In this document: positions 23,842 through 34,671 of the stretch, piece by piece
How positions within the stretch are numbered: the stretch's first letter is position 1
Layout: every line of letters starts with the position of its first letter
Origin: JAOTZA01 sp965224065
GTDB taxonomy: Bacteria > Acidobacteriota > Thermoanaerobaculia > Multivoradales > JAHEKO01
NCBI GenBank assembly: GCA_965224065.1
Contig: CBDCYF010000005.1
Location: 2,170,001-2,234,000, forward strand
Direction of reading: 5' to 3'
Length of the DNA stretch: 64,000 nucleotides
Notes under the pieces: model-generated
Database searches by the model: none
Told to the model about the DNA's origin: nothing
What the model saw: only the letters and a program-made list of their open reading frames with translations
Position numbers and translations under genes: made by a program

Positions 23842-25700
23842 CCGCAGGTCAGCCGGATGCGACGCCGGTTGGCTCGGTACTCGGCGAGCGCGAGCTCCTG
23901 GAGCTCGTCCAAACCGTCGGCCTCTACCCAACGTCTTCTGATCTCGAGCTCTCGCTCGAGGCTGAAGCTTCCCGGCGTCTCGCGGTGCCGCACGGTCTGG
24001 ATGAGGGCACCGAGCGAGTTCTCGACGGTTCGCGCCGTCTGCCCCGGTGGGCAAAGCCCTTCCGGCAGGGTGATATTCCACACCGTCGACGTCAATCGCG
24101 GCGCGATCACCACCGCTGTTTCTCGCTCGACGAGCGCCGATGGCTCGGGCAGCGATTCGAGCGCCACCGCCTCGAAGGACGGCGCCCCGCTCTCCAGCCC
24201 CTGGACCAACGACTGGAACCCGACCTGCGCGGTCAGGTGAATCGTCGGCACCTCCCCCTCTTGCTCGGCCCACGAGACCGGACCGAGACGAGCCGCCGGG
24301 ACGAGCGCCGAGAACAGCCCCCGGGTCTCCTCCTCGTTGCGCGCGGATGGTTGCGCCGCGAACCGGTGGAGCACACCGCTCGCCGCCGACCCCACAAAGG
24401 ACAGCGCTGCGCCGCCGTTGGCGCTTCCATCCGGCTTTACCGTGAGGGTCACCGTCATCTCGCGGCGCTCGTGCTGGGGGCGCTGGGGAGTCCGAGCCAA
24501 AGTTCCTCCCCGGCCGGTGACCACGAGTGCGTGCTGGTCCTGCACGCCCGGGTGCAGCCAGCCGGCGGTGCCACGGGTCTGCGTCGGATCGACAAAAAAG
24601 AAGCCGTCGCCCACCGGATCGTCGCCCTCCGCCGAAACCTCACCCTCCGGGATGGCCACGATCATGTGGTTGAACTGGGTCGGAGACGGAAACTCGCTGC
24701 GAACCCGACCGCGCCGCGCCGACAAGATCAACGCAGGGTACGCCTCGATCTCGGCTTCGCGCAACAGGTCCAGAAGCAAAAGCGATTTGTCCTTGCAGTC
24801 GCCCCAACGCCGCTCCAGAACTTCTCCGGGCGGCGAGGGCCGGTAGCCCCCGATGCCGACTTCGACGGCCACATAACGGATCTGGCGACGCAGATAGGCG
24901 AGCAGACTCTCGAGCCGTTCGCGTGGGCTGGTGGCCTCGGCGATAAGCTCGCGCGCCTTGCCGCGAACCTGTGGGTCGCCGCGCGCCAACCCGGACGCGA
25001 CCCCCTCGTACCAACGCGCCACGCCGGCCCAAGTCGCGTCCTCACTCCAGGCGACCAAAAGATACGACGCTTGCGCCTCCTCCGGCGCCCGAGCCGGTGC
25101 GATGACGCCCTCGAGACCGTTTCCACGAACCGTCAAAGCGCCTTCCGCGACGCTGGCTTCCAAGTCCCCATGAGGTCCGAGAAACTGCCAGCGCATACCG
25201 GACCCACCCCCGACAACTCGCACCGAGAGCTTCTCGACCGGCTCCTCGCCACGAAGCCACAGCGTGCTGGCCGGGAAGTAGGGTCGAACCTCGAGCGTGT
25301 ACGAGATGTCGATCACCGAGCCGGTGCCGAGACCCGGCAGCTCGAGAATTTCAAAGCTGGCCGAAGAATGAAGCAAGTCTCCGGAGTACTCGACCCGGTC
25401 CTTGTGCCGCCGCTTGACCCGGTCGCGGCGGCCGTCGGCGTGAATGGCAAAAGCCTCGACTCCTTCGAGCTTCCGGTTTTTGTTGAGACGGATGGGATAG
25501 ACCGACCAGTCGGCCGCGTCTGCCGCCGAGTCCATCCGAACCCTCATACGGACCCGCTCGACAAACCGATCGGCGCCCTGAATGTCGACGGTTACCGTCC
25601 GTTCGAGAATCGTCGCTGCCGCAAGTGGCTCCGCGCCGACCGCCAAGACGGCAGCCATGAAAAGAACGCTAGCGCGACACCAAAACCAGTCTCTGCGCAT
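23838..25700 (-). CDS. DUF3857/transglutaminase-like protein with intact triad
   Basis: About 620 residues from the ATG at 25700, which overlaps the upstream gene by 32 bases. Signal peptide at residues about 1-29. An N-terminal DUF3857 beta domain (VTVDIQG, YPIRLNKNRKLEGVEAFAIHADGR, GSVIDISYTLEVRPYF) precedes a transglutaminase-like core with Cys302 in RRWGDCKDKSLLL, His345 in FNHMIVAIP and Asp371 in FVDPTQ. It is thus potentially a cysteine protease or amide-bond-forming enzyme of the periplasm. DUF3857-transglutaminase proteins usually occur in tandem pairs in Bacteroidota and Acidobacteriota, as here. Substrates are unknown. The stop overlaps that of the convergent fusion gene by 4 bases. 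Confidence 0.82.
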   Translation of the reverse strand: MRRDWFWCRASVLFMAAVLAVGAEPLAAATILERTVTVDIQGADRFVERVRMRVRMDSAADAADWSVYPIRLNKNRKLEGVEAFAIHADGRRDRVKRRHKDRVEYSGDLLHSSASFEILELPGLGTGSVIDISYTLEVRPYFPASTLWLRGEEPVEKLSVRVVGGGSGMRWQFLGPHGDLEASVAEGALTVRGNGLEGVIAPARAPEEAQASYLLVAWSEDATWAGVARWYEGVASGLARGDPQVRGKARELIAEATSPRERLESLLAYLRRQIRYVAVEVGIGGYRPSPPGEVLERRWGDCKDKSLLLLDLLREAEIEAYPALILSARRGRVRSEFPSPTQFNHMIVAIPEGEVSAEGDDPVGDGFFFVDPTQTRGTAGWLHPGVQDQHALVVTGRGGTLARTPQRPQHERREMTVTLTVKPDGSANGGAALSFVGSAASGVLHRFAAQPSARNEEETRGLFSALVPAARLGPVSWAEQEGEVPTIHLTAQVGFQSLVQGLESGAPSFEAVALESLPEPSALVERETAVVIAPRLTSTVWNITLPEGLCPPGQTARTVENSLGALIQTVRHRETPGSFSLERELEIRRRWVEADGLDELQELALAEYRANRRRIRLTCG

Positions 25701-27645
25701 CGCTCTTGACGACCCAATCAAACAGATCTCGAATCGTTTTGTAGGATTCCTGTCCGGGAAAGAGCGTCTGCCGGACGTCCACGCGACGCGTATAGCGGAG
25801 CCGGCGTTGCTCTTTGTCGACCTCGAGCCGCGCGGCCAACGATCCGGCCGAGCTGTCGAACTGTCGATCCTGAGGAGTTATCTCGATGTCCCAGCCCGCA
25901 GGCCATGCAAGCTCCAGCACCACCTCGTCGCGATCGGCGAAAGGCATCAGAACCGGTGTGGCGCGGCGGCTTGGATCGAGGGCAAAGGGCTGACCCACCG
26001 GCCCGAGCGGCCGGCTGGGAATCACGGATGCTTCGTCTCCCAGCACCTCCTCCTCCCGCTGCGCCATCGACCAGCCGACGCGGATCATCTGTTCCTCGAC
26101 CCGCTCCTCGACCCCGACGTCGTCGATCCCATAGCCGGGGAAGCGATCTTCGAGCCATCCGCTCCAATAGTCGAGCCGTGCTTCCTCGTCCTCCCCCGAG
26201 CGAAGGGCCACCCAGGCATGATGACCCAAAAGCTGCAACGACCCGGAGCCGCGGACCCGGCCCTCCGGATCGAGCGCGAGATCGAGCTCGGCGCGGCGCG
26301 TGTTGTCGTCAAACGGTCGCGACGGCAGGACGATCACCTCGGGCTTGCGGTGATGAAAAACCAGCGCCTGAGTCCCTTCGAAGTCAGGAGCCAGACGCCC
26401 CATGGCGAGACCCCGATCCGATGGATCGAGAAAAACCTGTTGTCCTTCGACTTCGACCCGGACCAGAGAGCGGTCAAACCACCAGGGATTGGCGACGGTC
26501 AGATCGGCGCCACCCTCACTTCGGCGGGTGGCCCAGATGAGATCCGGCTTGAGCTTGAGCGTCTCGAGCATGGTCCGCAACAACAGTGCTTTCTCGAGCT
26601 CGCTACCGGCCCTCTCCGTCAGAACCAGATCGGCCCTGCGGCCCTCATCGACGCCAAAGTCGAGGGTCGAGAGCGTGCGGATCTCGTCTCGGACAAACCG
26701 ATAGATCGCGTCGATCGACGCCCGCAGGCTAGGTTGACCGGCTGCGAGCTCGGCGGCCTCCTTCTTGGTCTTGGACTTGCGGCCGACAAAATTGTTATGC
26801 GACTCGCGAAAGAGCTCGCACGCGCTCTTCCAAGAGTCAAGGAGTGGGTACGGCGAACCACTCAGCATCACGCTCACCGGGATCATCATGATGCGGCTCG
26901 ACAGCGCACGGACCGGCAACGAAGACGGCTCCTCGGGAATGGCCCGCACATTCTCCATCCACACCCGCACCCGGCGTCCGACGGCCCCCCTCTCAAGTTC
27001 CGTCTTGATCTCGTTGCGGGTCGAGCTCACCCACCAGCGCTTGACCGAGAGATTTCCGGGAACGATGTAGGTGATCTCGGACTCGAGCGCCGGCAGCGAG
27101 CCGGCGAAATACCACGGCTCGAGAAAAAAAAGTGAATCCCAGCGCATGTCGTAGCGGTAGTCGAGGATCGCCCCCACTTCGACTGCCGGAAACGCCAGCT
27201 TGGTCACAAAATACTTTTCCGAGCGCGACCGGCGCTGTTCGAAGACCGCGTCCTTGGGTAGCTCGACGACTCTTCCGTCCGGCAACACGGTGCGGCCTTC
27301 CACGTTCTTGAGTCGGAAGAACCGGCTGTGCGGGATCTCCACCTCGCCGAAACGGATTCCGGCCTCGGTCAGCACCTTGAGGCGAACCTCGACTTGGAAA
27401 CGCGACGAGGCCTCGGTCGGAAAGTCCATAAACTGCAGCTCGCCGCTGCGGAAGAGGACCACCGCCGCGGCTTCGGGATCGTACGGCGGCGCTCCCTGGG
27501 CTTTCTCGGCGTCGGTGATCGGTCGAAAGCCGGCGGCCTGAACAGGGGAAGTTGCGAGCCCCGAGGTCACTGACAGGGCCAACCAAGCAATCGCGGCAGC
27601 AAGCGCACCGCTTACGCGGGTCCCTCCCCGTTTTGTCCCGCTCAA
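25669..27645 (-). CDS. DUF3857/transglutaminase-like protein, catalytic residues lost
   Basis: 658 residues with a signal peptide (about 12-38). It has the same architecture as its downstream neighbour: DUF3857 (EVRLKVLTEAGIRFGEVEIP, VLPDGRVVELP, GAILDYRYDMRW), then a transglutaminase-like region. Where the paralogue has GDCKDKSLLL this protein reads GSELEKALLL, and FNHMIV is replaced by FDRSLV; LDP remains. The Cys and His of the triad are therefore absent, so this copy is probably non-catalytic and may bind substrate or regulate the active paralogue. Upstream gene of a tight pair (32-base overlap). Confidence 0.78.
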   Translation of the reverse strand: MSGTKRGGTRVSGALAAAIAWLALSVTSGLATSPVQAAGFRPITDAEKAQGAPPYDPEAAAVVLFRSGELQFMDFPTEASSRFQVEVRLKVLTEAGIRFGEVEIPHSRFFRLKNVEGRTVLPDGRVVELPKDAVFEQRRSRSEKYFVTKLAFPAVEVGAILDYRYDMRWDSLFFLEPWYFAGSLPALESEITYIVPGNLSVKRWWVSSTRNEIKTELERGAVGRRVRVWMENVRAIPEEPSSLPVRALSSRIMMIPVSVMLSGSPYPLLDSWKSACELFRESHNNFVGRKSKTKKEAAELAAGQPSLRASIDAIYRFVRDEIRTLSTLDFGVDEGRRADLVLTERAGSELEKALLLRTMLETLKLKPDLIWATRRSEGGADLTVANPWWFDRSLVRVEVEGQQVFLDPSDRGLAMGRLAPDFEGTQALVFHHRKPEVIVLPSRPFDDNTRRAELDLALDPEGRVRGSGSLQLLGHHAWVALRSGEDEEARLDYWSGWLEDRFPGYGIDDVGVEERVEEQMIRVGWSMAQREEEVLGDEASVIPSRPLGPVGQPFALDPSRRATPVLMPFADRDEVVLELAWPAGWDIEITPQDRQFDSSAGSLAARLEVDKEQRRLRYTRRVDVRQTLFPGQESYKTIRDLFDWVVKSDAQRLVLVSR

Positions 27646-27688
27646 GATGCCCGGAATTGTAACACTCGCGCGCCGGGCCGCGGGAGCG

Positions 27689-28777
27689 TCACTGCCGGCC
27701 GCCGTAGACCCGGCAGGCCGTGGCCTTGATCACCAGAAAGACCCCGCGGCCGAGCTCGAGCCCGAGATCGGCCGGTGTCGATTCGGTGACTTCGACAACG
27801 ACCGGTGGCAGACCCGGATCGAGATCGAGCCGTACTAGCGCCGCCGCGCCTACCGGCTGGATCTCCCGCACGCGTGCGGCGAGCGCGTTACGCGCCGAGA
27901 GCCCGCGCGGCGAATCGGTGGCGATCAGGACCTGGTTGGCCGCCAGGCCGATCAACACCTCGTCCCCGACGGCCGCCCGCGCCTCGCCGGTCACCAGCTC
28001 GGCTCCTTTTTCACCCAGAGCGACCCTCGCTCCCCGCCCAGTGCTTTCGACCAGCCGACCGGGCAAAACGTTGACAAAGCCCTCGAGCTCGGAGAGCGGA
28101 AAGACCTCGGGATCGCTCAACACCCGCGATGGCTCACCGGTAGCGGCCACCCTCCCTTCGCGCAGAACGAACGCGACGTCGCACAGGGCCTGAACCTCGA
28201 TCGGGTCGTGGGTGACCAGGAGCATCGGCACGGTCAACTGCGAGCGCACCCGGCGCAGCATCATCAGCAGACGCCGCCGGAGCGGCCGGTCGAGCGAGGC
28301 CAGCGGCTCGTCCAGAAGCAGGAGCGCGGGGTGCGAGCACAGCGCCCGCCCCAGCGCCACCCGTTGCCGCTCGCCACCGGAGAGTGTCGCCGGCCAGCGG
28401 TCCAGCAGCTCGTTCAACTCGAGGAGACGCGCGATGTCTTCGAGCGACGCACCCGGTCGCGAAGAAGAGTGCGCCCCCGCCAGCAGGTTCTGGCGCACGC
28501 TCCAGTGCGGGAACAGCAGCCCCTCCTGGGGCACGTAGCCGATGCCGCGCCGTTCGGGTGGCACGTTGATCCCACGCTCGCTGTCGAGCCACACTTCTTC
28601 GCCATAGACGATCCGTCCGCGCGCTTCCCGGCGAGCACCCGCGATCGTCTCCAACAGACTGGTCTTTCCCGCACCCGAGGGACCAAAAACGCCGGTCGCC
28701 GGCCCGTCGGTGGCGAGACCGACATCGAGCTCGAACCGGTCGAGCGGCAGCGAAACCCGAGCGTCCAGCCTTTTCAT
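27689..28777 (-). CDS. modC: ModC-like molybdate ABC transporter ATPase (orphan)
   Basis: 362 residues from the ATG at 28777. An in-frame ATG 11 codons earlier is less likely. The ABC ATPase domain shows Walker A GPSGAGKT, Q-loop VPQEGLLFPHWSVRQNL, signature LSGGERQRVALGRAL, Walker B LLLLDEPLASLD and the His switch LVTHD. After about residue 235 comes a C-terminal TOBE/molybdate-binding-like domain (SARNALAARVREIQPVGAAALVRLDL), which is the ModC arrangement. No modA or modB flanks it. It would need a permease elsewhere, or might serve another oxyanion such as tungstate. It may be cotranscribed with the ion channel 46 bases upstream. Confidence 0.78.
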   Translation of the reverse strand: MKRLDARVSLPLDRFELDVGLATDGPATGVFGPSGAGKTSLLETIAGARREARGRIVYGEEVWLDSERGINVPPERRGIGYVPQEGLLFPHWSVRQNLLAGAHSSSRPGASLEDIARLLELNELLDRWPATLSGGERQRVALGRALCSHPALLLLDEPLASLDRPLRRRLLMMLRRVRSQLTVPMLLVTHDPIEVQALCDVAFVLREGRVAATGEPSRVLSDPEVFPLSELEGFVNVLPGRLVESTGRGARVALGEKGAELVTGEARAAVGDEVLIGLAANQVLIATDSPRGLSARNALAARVREIQPVGAAALVRLDLDPGLPPVVVEVTESTPADLGLELGRGVFLVIKATACRVYGGRQ

Positions 28778-28823
28778 CTCGCGCCTCGACGGCCGGGAAA
28801 GGGCCGGCACTGCCCTCGCCGCC

Positions 28824-29765
28824 TCACGCGTCGCCTGCGTACTCCTGGTAGATCACGTGACCGCACGACTTGCAGTGGCTGGCGTCGGGATCGTGTCCGG
28901 TCAAGCCGCAGCGCTCGCAGGTCGTCTCCACTTTCCCGAGTCGGAAGAGCACCCGGCGCGCAAGCGTGGTGAGCTGCCAGGGGATCATCAGGACCCCCAC
29001 CAGAATCATGACCATCGTGACCATCTTGCCGGCCAGGGTGTGGGGCGTCATGTCGCCAAAGCCGACGGTGGTAAGCGTCACCACCGCGAAGTAGATGCCG
29101 TCGAACAGGCTCGGCCAGGTCTCCGGGTGCGCCTCGTGCTCGAGCTCGTAGAGCGTGCCTCCGGTGACAAACACGAGACAGACCACGGTAAGGACGATGC
29201 GCAGCACGATCAGGTGCTCGGCCGTCACCTCGCCAAAGAAGAACTTGCGGCTCTGGACGAGTCGCAGCAGCCGGAAGAAGCGCACCAACCGGACCAACTG
29301 GAGCTGCGGACCGAGAAAGAGCGGCAGGATCGCGGCACCGTCGATCAGCGCCATGGGCGACACCAGATAGCGCAGCGAAAACCCTTTGGCCCACCAGCGC
29401 ACCAGATACTCGACCAGAAAGATCACCGTGATGGCGACTTCGAGCGTCCGGATGACCCGCATGGTCGCCGGGGGCAGCTCCAGGGTGCTCAAGATAAAAA
29501 GCGCGCAGATGGCCAGGATGAGGGCCCCGACCACCGCTTCGATCACCCTGCCGGTGGTCGAGGCCGGCTCGTTCAAGTACCAGTCCATCCGGTCCTGAAA
29601 CGACAGCTCGGACGGGTCGACGACTTCGTAGACATCGTCGACGTCGCGGAACAACCGAGCGTCCCGACCCTGCAGGAGCCGCAATTTGGCGGTTGAGGAG
29701 CCGCTGTCGGACTCGCTGGGGCGCGGGCTCACGCGCCCGAGTTTAGCCTGACCGCCTGCGACCAT
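28824..29765 (-). CDS. Voltage-gated-type K+ channel with C-terminal zinc ribbon
   Basis: 313 residues. An acidic cytosolic N-terminus (about 1-75) is followed by six membrane segments. The S4-like helix carries regularly spaced arginines (QLVRLVRFFRLLRLVQSRK), and the pore has the potassium selectivity filter TVGFGD. The C-terminal 45 residues hold two CxxC knuckles, CERC and CKSC, separated by 11 residues: a rubredoxin/zinc-ribbon-like module. The six-TM Kv-like plan predicts a tetrameric potassium channel. The zinc ribbon is not a usual channel regulatory domain and could sense metal or redox state, which is inference. Confidence 0.85.
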   Translation of the reverse strand: MVAGGQAKLGRVSPRPSESDSGSSTAKLRLLQGRDARLFRDVDDVYEVVDPSELSFQDRMDWYLNEPASTTGRVIEAVVGALILAICALFILSTLELPPATMRVIRTLEVAITVIFLVEYLVRWWAKGFSLRYLVSPMALIDGAAILPLFLGPQLQLVRLVRFFRLLRLVQSRKFFFGEVTAEHLIVLRIVLTVVCLVFVTGGTLYELEHEAHPETWPSLFDGIYFAVVTLTTVGFGDMTPHTLAGKMVTMVMILVGVLMIPWQLTTLARRVLFRLGKVETTCERCGLTGHDPDASHCKSCGHVIYQEYAGDA

Positions 29766-29829
29766 GCGCTGCTAGACTTGCGCGTCGACCCACCGACCGT
29801 CACCTTCAACCTTCAGCCGAGGAGGCGAG

Positions 29830-31395
<1,566 letters not shown>

Positions 31396-31399
31396 TGCG

Positions 31400-31540
31400 G
31401 CGGGCCGGGGCAAGCCCGGCCCCTACAAAATTGAAGCGGCCGCCGCCTCTGGCGGCCGGCGGGCCGGGGCAAGCCCGGCCCCTACAAGATCGAAGCGGCT
31501 TGCACGCGGGACTGAAGCGGCCGGACCTGTGCCGGCCGTT
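31400..31540. repeat. Intergenic repeat cluster (A and B families)
   Basis: The 197-base gap after the AbgT gene consists largely of repeats: A-type units at 31400-31427 and 31459-31486 (GGGCCGGGGCAAGCCCGGCC then CCTACA), and B-type units at 31433-31458 (GAAGCGGCCGCC-GCCTCT-GGCGGCCG) and 31514-31540. Both types are palindromic and could fold as hairpins. The alternating A-B-A order recurs elsewhere in the window. Confidence 0.75.
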
Positions 31541-31592
31541 TGGGCCGGCGCCCAGGCGGGTGTTGCCGTCGCTGGCCGCCGACGCACCTGAT

Positions 31593-32540
31593 TCAGCCGG
31601 CCGCGACGTCGGCGCGCCGCAGGTGCTGGTCGATCATCACCGCCGCGATGTTCCCGGTCCCCATCGCCACCGAGACTTGCTGGGTCATCGGCCGCAGGTC
31701 ACCCGCCACCCACACACCCGCCACATTGGTGTCGCCACGCTGTGAGCTGGGCTGGGCGTGGTGGCCGGTGGGCGCGATCTTCACCCCGAGCTGCTCGGCG
31801 AGATCGGTCCGTCCGATCGCCGGGCTCGACACAAAAAAGGCCTCGGCTTCGAGCGTGGCGCCGTCTTTCAGGCGAACCGCCCGCAGATGTTGGCGCTCGC
31901 CCACCAGCTCGGCGATCTCGCCTTCGACAACCGCAATGCCCTTACCGGCCAAGCGGTCCGCGCGGCCCTCGGAAAGCTCCCGGCCGCCGGTCGACAGCAC
32001 CGTGATCTCGTCGGTGTAGCGACTCAAACCGATCGCCATCCCCGCGGCGCCGTCGGCCGATCCGACACCGATCACTACCGTTCGCTTGTCGCGAATCTCG
32101 GGCGCCTCGCAATCGGGACAGTAAAAGAGGTTGCCCTTGCCGGCGTATTTAAAGCACGGCCGGTAGTCGCCGTCGACCGTCGGATGGTAGCGGGCGACGC
32201 CGGTCGCCAGAAGGAGTGTCCGAGCCCTCCACTCCTCGCCCTTCTCGCCGGTCAGCACAAAGTCGCCTTCCTCCCCTGAGGCCCCGACCACATTGGCGCG
32301 CTCGAGCTCGACGCCCAGCTCTTCGGCCTGCGCGCGCAGCCGGCGCTGGAGGTCGATCCCGCGGACCGCCGGCTGGCCGGGAACGTTCCACAGCTTCTCG
32401 AGCGTGAAGAAAAGCGGCCCGGTTCGGCGATCGATCAGCAGAACCCGCCGATCGTGCCACGCCAGGTGAATCGCCGCAGTCAACCCCGCGGGGCCTCCTC
32501 CCACCACGATCGTTTCGTAGCTCTCCATCGCGGGCCGCAT
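31593..32540 (-). CDS. Thioredoxin-reductase-like FAD/NAD(P) oxidoreductase
   Basis: 315 residues. A GAGGG stretch lies six bases before the ATG at 32540; Met5 is an alternative. FAD-binding GGGPAGLTAA (about 14-23), the redox-active pair C141-P-D-C144, the NAD(P) motif GVGSADGAAG and the C-terminal FAD motif GVWVAGDLRP follow the TrxB order. Low-molecular-weight thioredoxin reductases have CxxC in this position, so disulfide reductase activity is expected. No thioredoxin gene is adjacent, so the partner is open. Divergent from the DASS transporter, with a 52-base promoter region between them. Confidence 0.85.
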   Translation of the reverse strand: MRPAMESYETIVVGGGPAGLTAAIHLAWHDRRVLLIDRRTGPLFFTLEKLWNVPGQPAVRGIDLQRRLRAQAEELGVELERANVVGASGEEGDFVLTGEKGEEWRARTLLLATGVARYHPTVDGDYRPCFKYAGKGNLFYCPDCEAPEIRDKRTVVIGVGSADGAAGMAIGLSRYTDEITVLSTGGRELSEGRADRLAGKGIAVVEGEIAELVGERQHLRAVRLKDGATLEAEAFFVSSPAIGRTDLAEQLGVKIAPTGHHAQPSSQRGDTNVAGVWVAGDLRPMTQQVSVAMGTGNIAAVMIDQHLRRADVAAG

Positions 32541-32553
32541 TCTAGACCCTCTC

Positions 32554-32559
32554 TATAAT
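32554..32559 (+). promoter_or_regulatory. Candidate -10 box (TATAAT) for the DASS transporter
   Basis: A perfect TATAAT lies 33 bases before the ATG in the divergent intergenic region. No convincing -35 at 16-18 bases is seen. Its complement could also contribute to the promoter of the oppositely oriented reductase gene. Confidence 0.45.
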
Positions 32560-32592
32560 CCTCTCGCGCTCGAGAGACGAGCGCTCTGCAAC

Positions 32593-34332
32593 ATGAACGC
32601 TTTCGATACCGACGCCGTCTCGCCGGACGGGGACTCGCGGCGCCGGTCGGGACTCCTGCTCGGCGTCGTGGGCTTCTTGGGAACCCTCCTCGCCCCGGCG
32701 ATCGCTCGGGTCCCGGAAGCTCGCCTGGGCTGGATCGGCATGGCGCTGCTCGTGGCGGCAGCCGCAGTGGCGATCCGCGGCTTCGCAAAGAAGACGCCTG
32801 CGGCCACCGCCGCGGCCGCCCTGCTCGCCTGCCTGGCTCTGGTGAGCTTCGCCGCGCCCTACACCGCCGGCATGTCCCAGGCGGCCCGAGCCACGCTGGC
32901 CTCTACCGTCCTGATGGCCGCCTGGTGGGTGACGCTGGCGGTCCCGATCGCCGCAACTTCACTGCTTCCGCTGGTTCTCTTTCCGGTTCTGGGCGTCGGC
33001 ACCAGCTCCGAGACCGCGGCCGCCTACGCCAACAACAACATCTTCCTGTTCCTCGGCGGCTTCATCCTCGCCCTGGGGATCCAGCGCTGGGGCCTCCACC
33101 GGCGCATCGCTCTCCAGATCGTGCGCCTGATCGGCTCCAACCCGTCGCGGATGGTACTGGGCTTCATGGTGGCCACCGCTTTTCTGTCGATGTGGATCTC
33201 CAACACCGCGACGGCGCTGATGATGCTCCCCATCGCGCTCGCGGTGATCTCCTCGATGCGCGAGGTCGGTGGAGGCCAGCGGCTGGGTGGCTTCGCTCCG
33301 GCGCTGCTGTTGGGAGTGGCCTATTCGGCCTCGCTCGGCGGGCTCGCGACCCCCATCGGCACGCCGCCCAACATCTCCTTTCTGAGAATCCTCGAGATCC
33401 TCTACCCCGAGGCGCCGCCGATCTCCTTCGGCCGCTGGCTGGTATCGTTTCTGCCCCTGGTGGTGATCTTCCTCCCGCTGGCCTGGCTCGTTCTCACCCG
33501 CGTAGCCCACCGTCCGTTGCGCCGCTCGATCGCCGCCGGCGCGCAGGTCATCCGCGCCGAGCTCGACCGGCTCGGACCCCTGGCGGGCGCCGAGCGGCGA
33601 ATGCTGTGGATCTTCGCCGCTACCGCGGTGCTGTGGACGACACGCGGCGATCTGGACCTCGGCCGGCTGCATGTTCCCGGTTGGGCGGGGCTCGTCGAGC
33701 GCTGGCTCGGCAGCCCGTTTGCCGCCTCCAACCTCCACGACTCAACCGTCGCCGTCGCCATGGCCGTGCTCACCTTCATCCTCGCCGGCGACCCCGACGA
33801 GGCCGGCCGCCGCCGCGCGTTGATGGACTGGGAGACCGCCAAGAAACTCCCCTGGGGGATCCTGCTGCTCTTTGGCGGCGGCTTTGCGCTCGCCGGAGCG
33901 TTCAAGACCTCGGGGCTGTCTCGCTTTCTCGGCGACAGCTTTGCCGGCCAGGTCTCAGGGCTCCCTCCTTTGTTGCTGGTCGCCTCTTCCTGCTTCCTCC
34001 TGACCTTTATGACCGAGGTCACCTCCAACACCGCCACCACCGAAGTGATGCTCCCGGTCCTCGCCGGCACTGCCGCCGGTTTGGGTGTTCATCCGTTGCT
34101 GTTGATGATCCCGGCGACCTTGTCGGCGAGCTGCGCCTTCATGCTGCCGATCGCAACACCCCCCAACGCCATCGTCTTTGGCTCAGGCGAGCTCGAAATG
34201 CGTCAGATGGTGCGCGCCGGGGTTCTTCTCAACTTGCTCGGGATCCTGTTGATCTCCCTTTTCTTCTACTTTGCCGGCTCGGCACTCCTGGGTGTCGACC
34301 TCGGCACCGTCCCGGCCTGGGCCACCGATTGA
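32593..34332 (+). CDS. DASS (SLC13-type) dicarboxylate/anion:Na+ symporter
   Basis: 579 residues, longer than the usual 450-500. The first 90 residues add a hydrophilic leader and two or three extra hydrophobic helices. The core carries both family repeats with the substrate/sodium SNT motifs: ISNTATALMMLP (about 202-213) and TSNTATTEVMLPVL (about 476-489). The family also shows LGGLATPIGTPPNI (about 250-265) and ATPPNAIVFG near the end. Such transporters move C4-dicarboxylates, citrate or sulfate with sodium. No two-component system or TRAP component is nearby, and the substrate cannot be chosen from sequence alone. Confidence 0.87.
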   Translation: MNAFDTDAVSPDGDSRRRSGLLLGVVGFLGTLLAPAIARVPEARLGWIGMALLVAAAAVAIRGFAKKTPAATAAAALLACLALVSFAAPYTAGMSQAARATLASTVLMAAWWVTLAVPIAATSLLPLVLFPVLGVGTSSETAAAYANNNIFLFLGGFILALGIQRWGLHRRIALQIVRLIGSNPSRMVLGFMVATAFLSMWISNTATALMMLPIALAVISSMREVGGGQRLGGFAPALLLGVAYSASLGGLATPIGTPPNISFLRILEILYPEAPPISFGRWLVSFLPLVVIFLPLAWLVLTRVAHRPLRRSIAAGAQVIRAELDRLGPLAGAERRMLWIFAATAVLWTTRGDLDLGRLHVPGWAGLVERWLGSPFAASNLHDSTVAVAMAVLTFILAGDPDEAGRRRALMDWETAKKLPWGILLLFGGGFALAGAFKTSGLSRFLGDSFAGQVSGLPPLLLVASSCFLLTFMTEVTSNTATTEVMLPVLAGTAAGLGVHPLLLMIPATLSASCAFMLPIATPPNAIVFGSGELEMRQMVRAGVLLNLLGILLISLFFYFAGSALLGVDLGTVPAWATD

Positions 34333-34357
34333 AACGGCGCGGCTTCTGCCGACCGCC

Positions 34358-34652
34358 GGGCGGGGGCAAGCCCCGCCCCTACAAGAAATGACCTCTGAAG
34401 CGGCCGCCGCCTCTGGCGGCCGTCGGGCCGGGGCAAGCCCGGCCCCTACAGGAAGGGGTGCCGCCAAGGGTGCGCCCGTCGGAATCGAAGATGTAGGGGC
34501 GGGGCTTGCCCCCGCCCGACAATGCACCCAACCCGACGTCTACCCGTTGGCCGAACGCAGGGCCGGATCCGCCGGCGTTCCCGCCAGGCGGATATGATGC
34601 CCGAAGCGGCCGCCGCCTCTGGCGGCCGTCCGGCCGACGCCTCCGCCGGCCG
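34358..34652. repeat. Intergenic repeat cluster (A and B families) in a 339-base gap
   Basis: The gap between the DASS and GYD genes is nearly all repeat: A units at 34358-34383, 34424-34450 and, inverted, 34492-34518; B units at 34397-34423 and 34603-34629, and a degenerate one at 34631-34652. The A units differ by compensating changes (GGGCCGGGG...CCCGGCCC against GGGCGGGGG...CCCCGCCC), which preserves pairing. The last B unit ends about 40 bases before the GYD start. Confidence 0.75.
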
Positions 34653-34671
34653 AACCGCCAGAGGAACCGCT

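Noticed and set aside
23010..25709. An 899-codon plus-strand frame over the fusion 3' end and the DUF3857 gene
   Set aside because: It crosses two real genes on opposite strands and contains Arg/Pro-rich sequence only.
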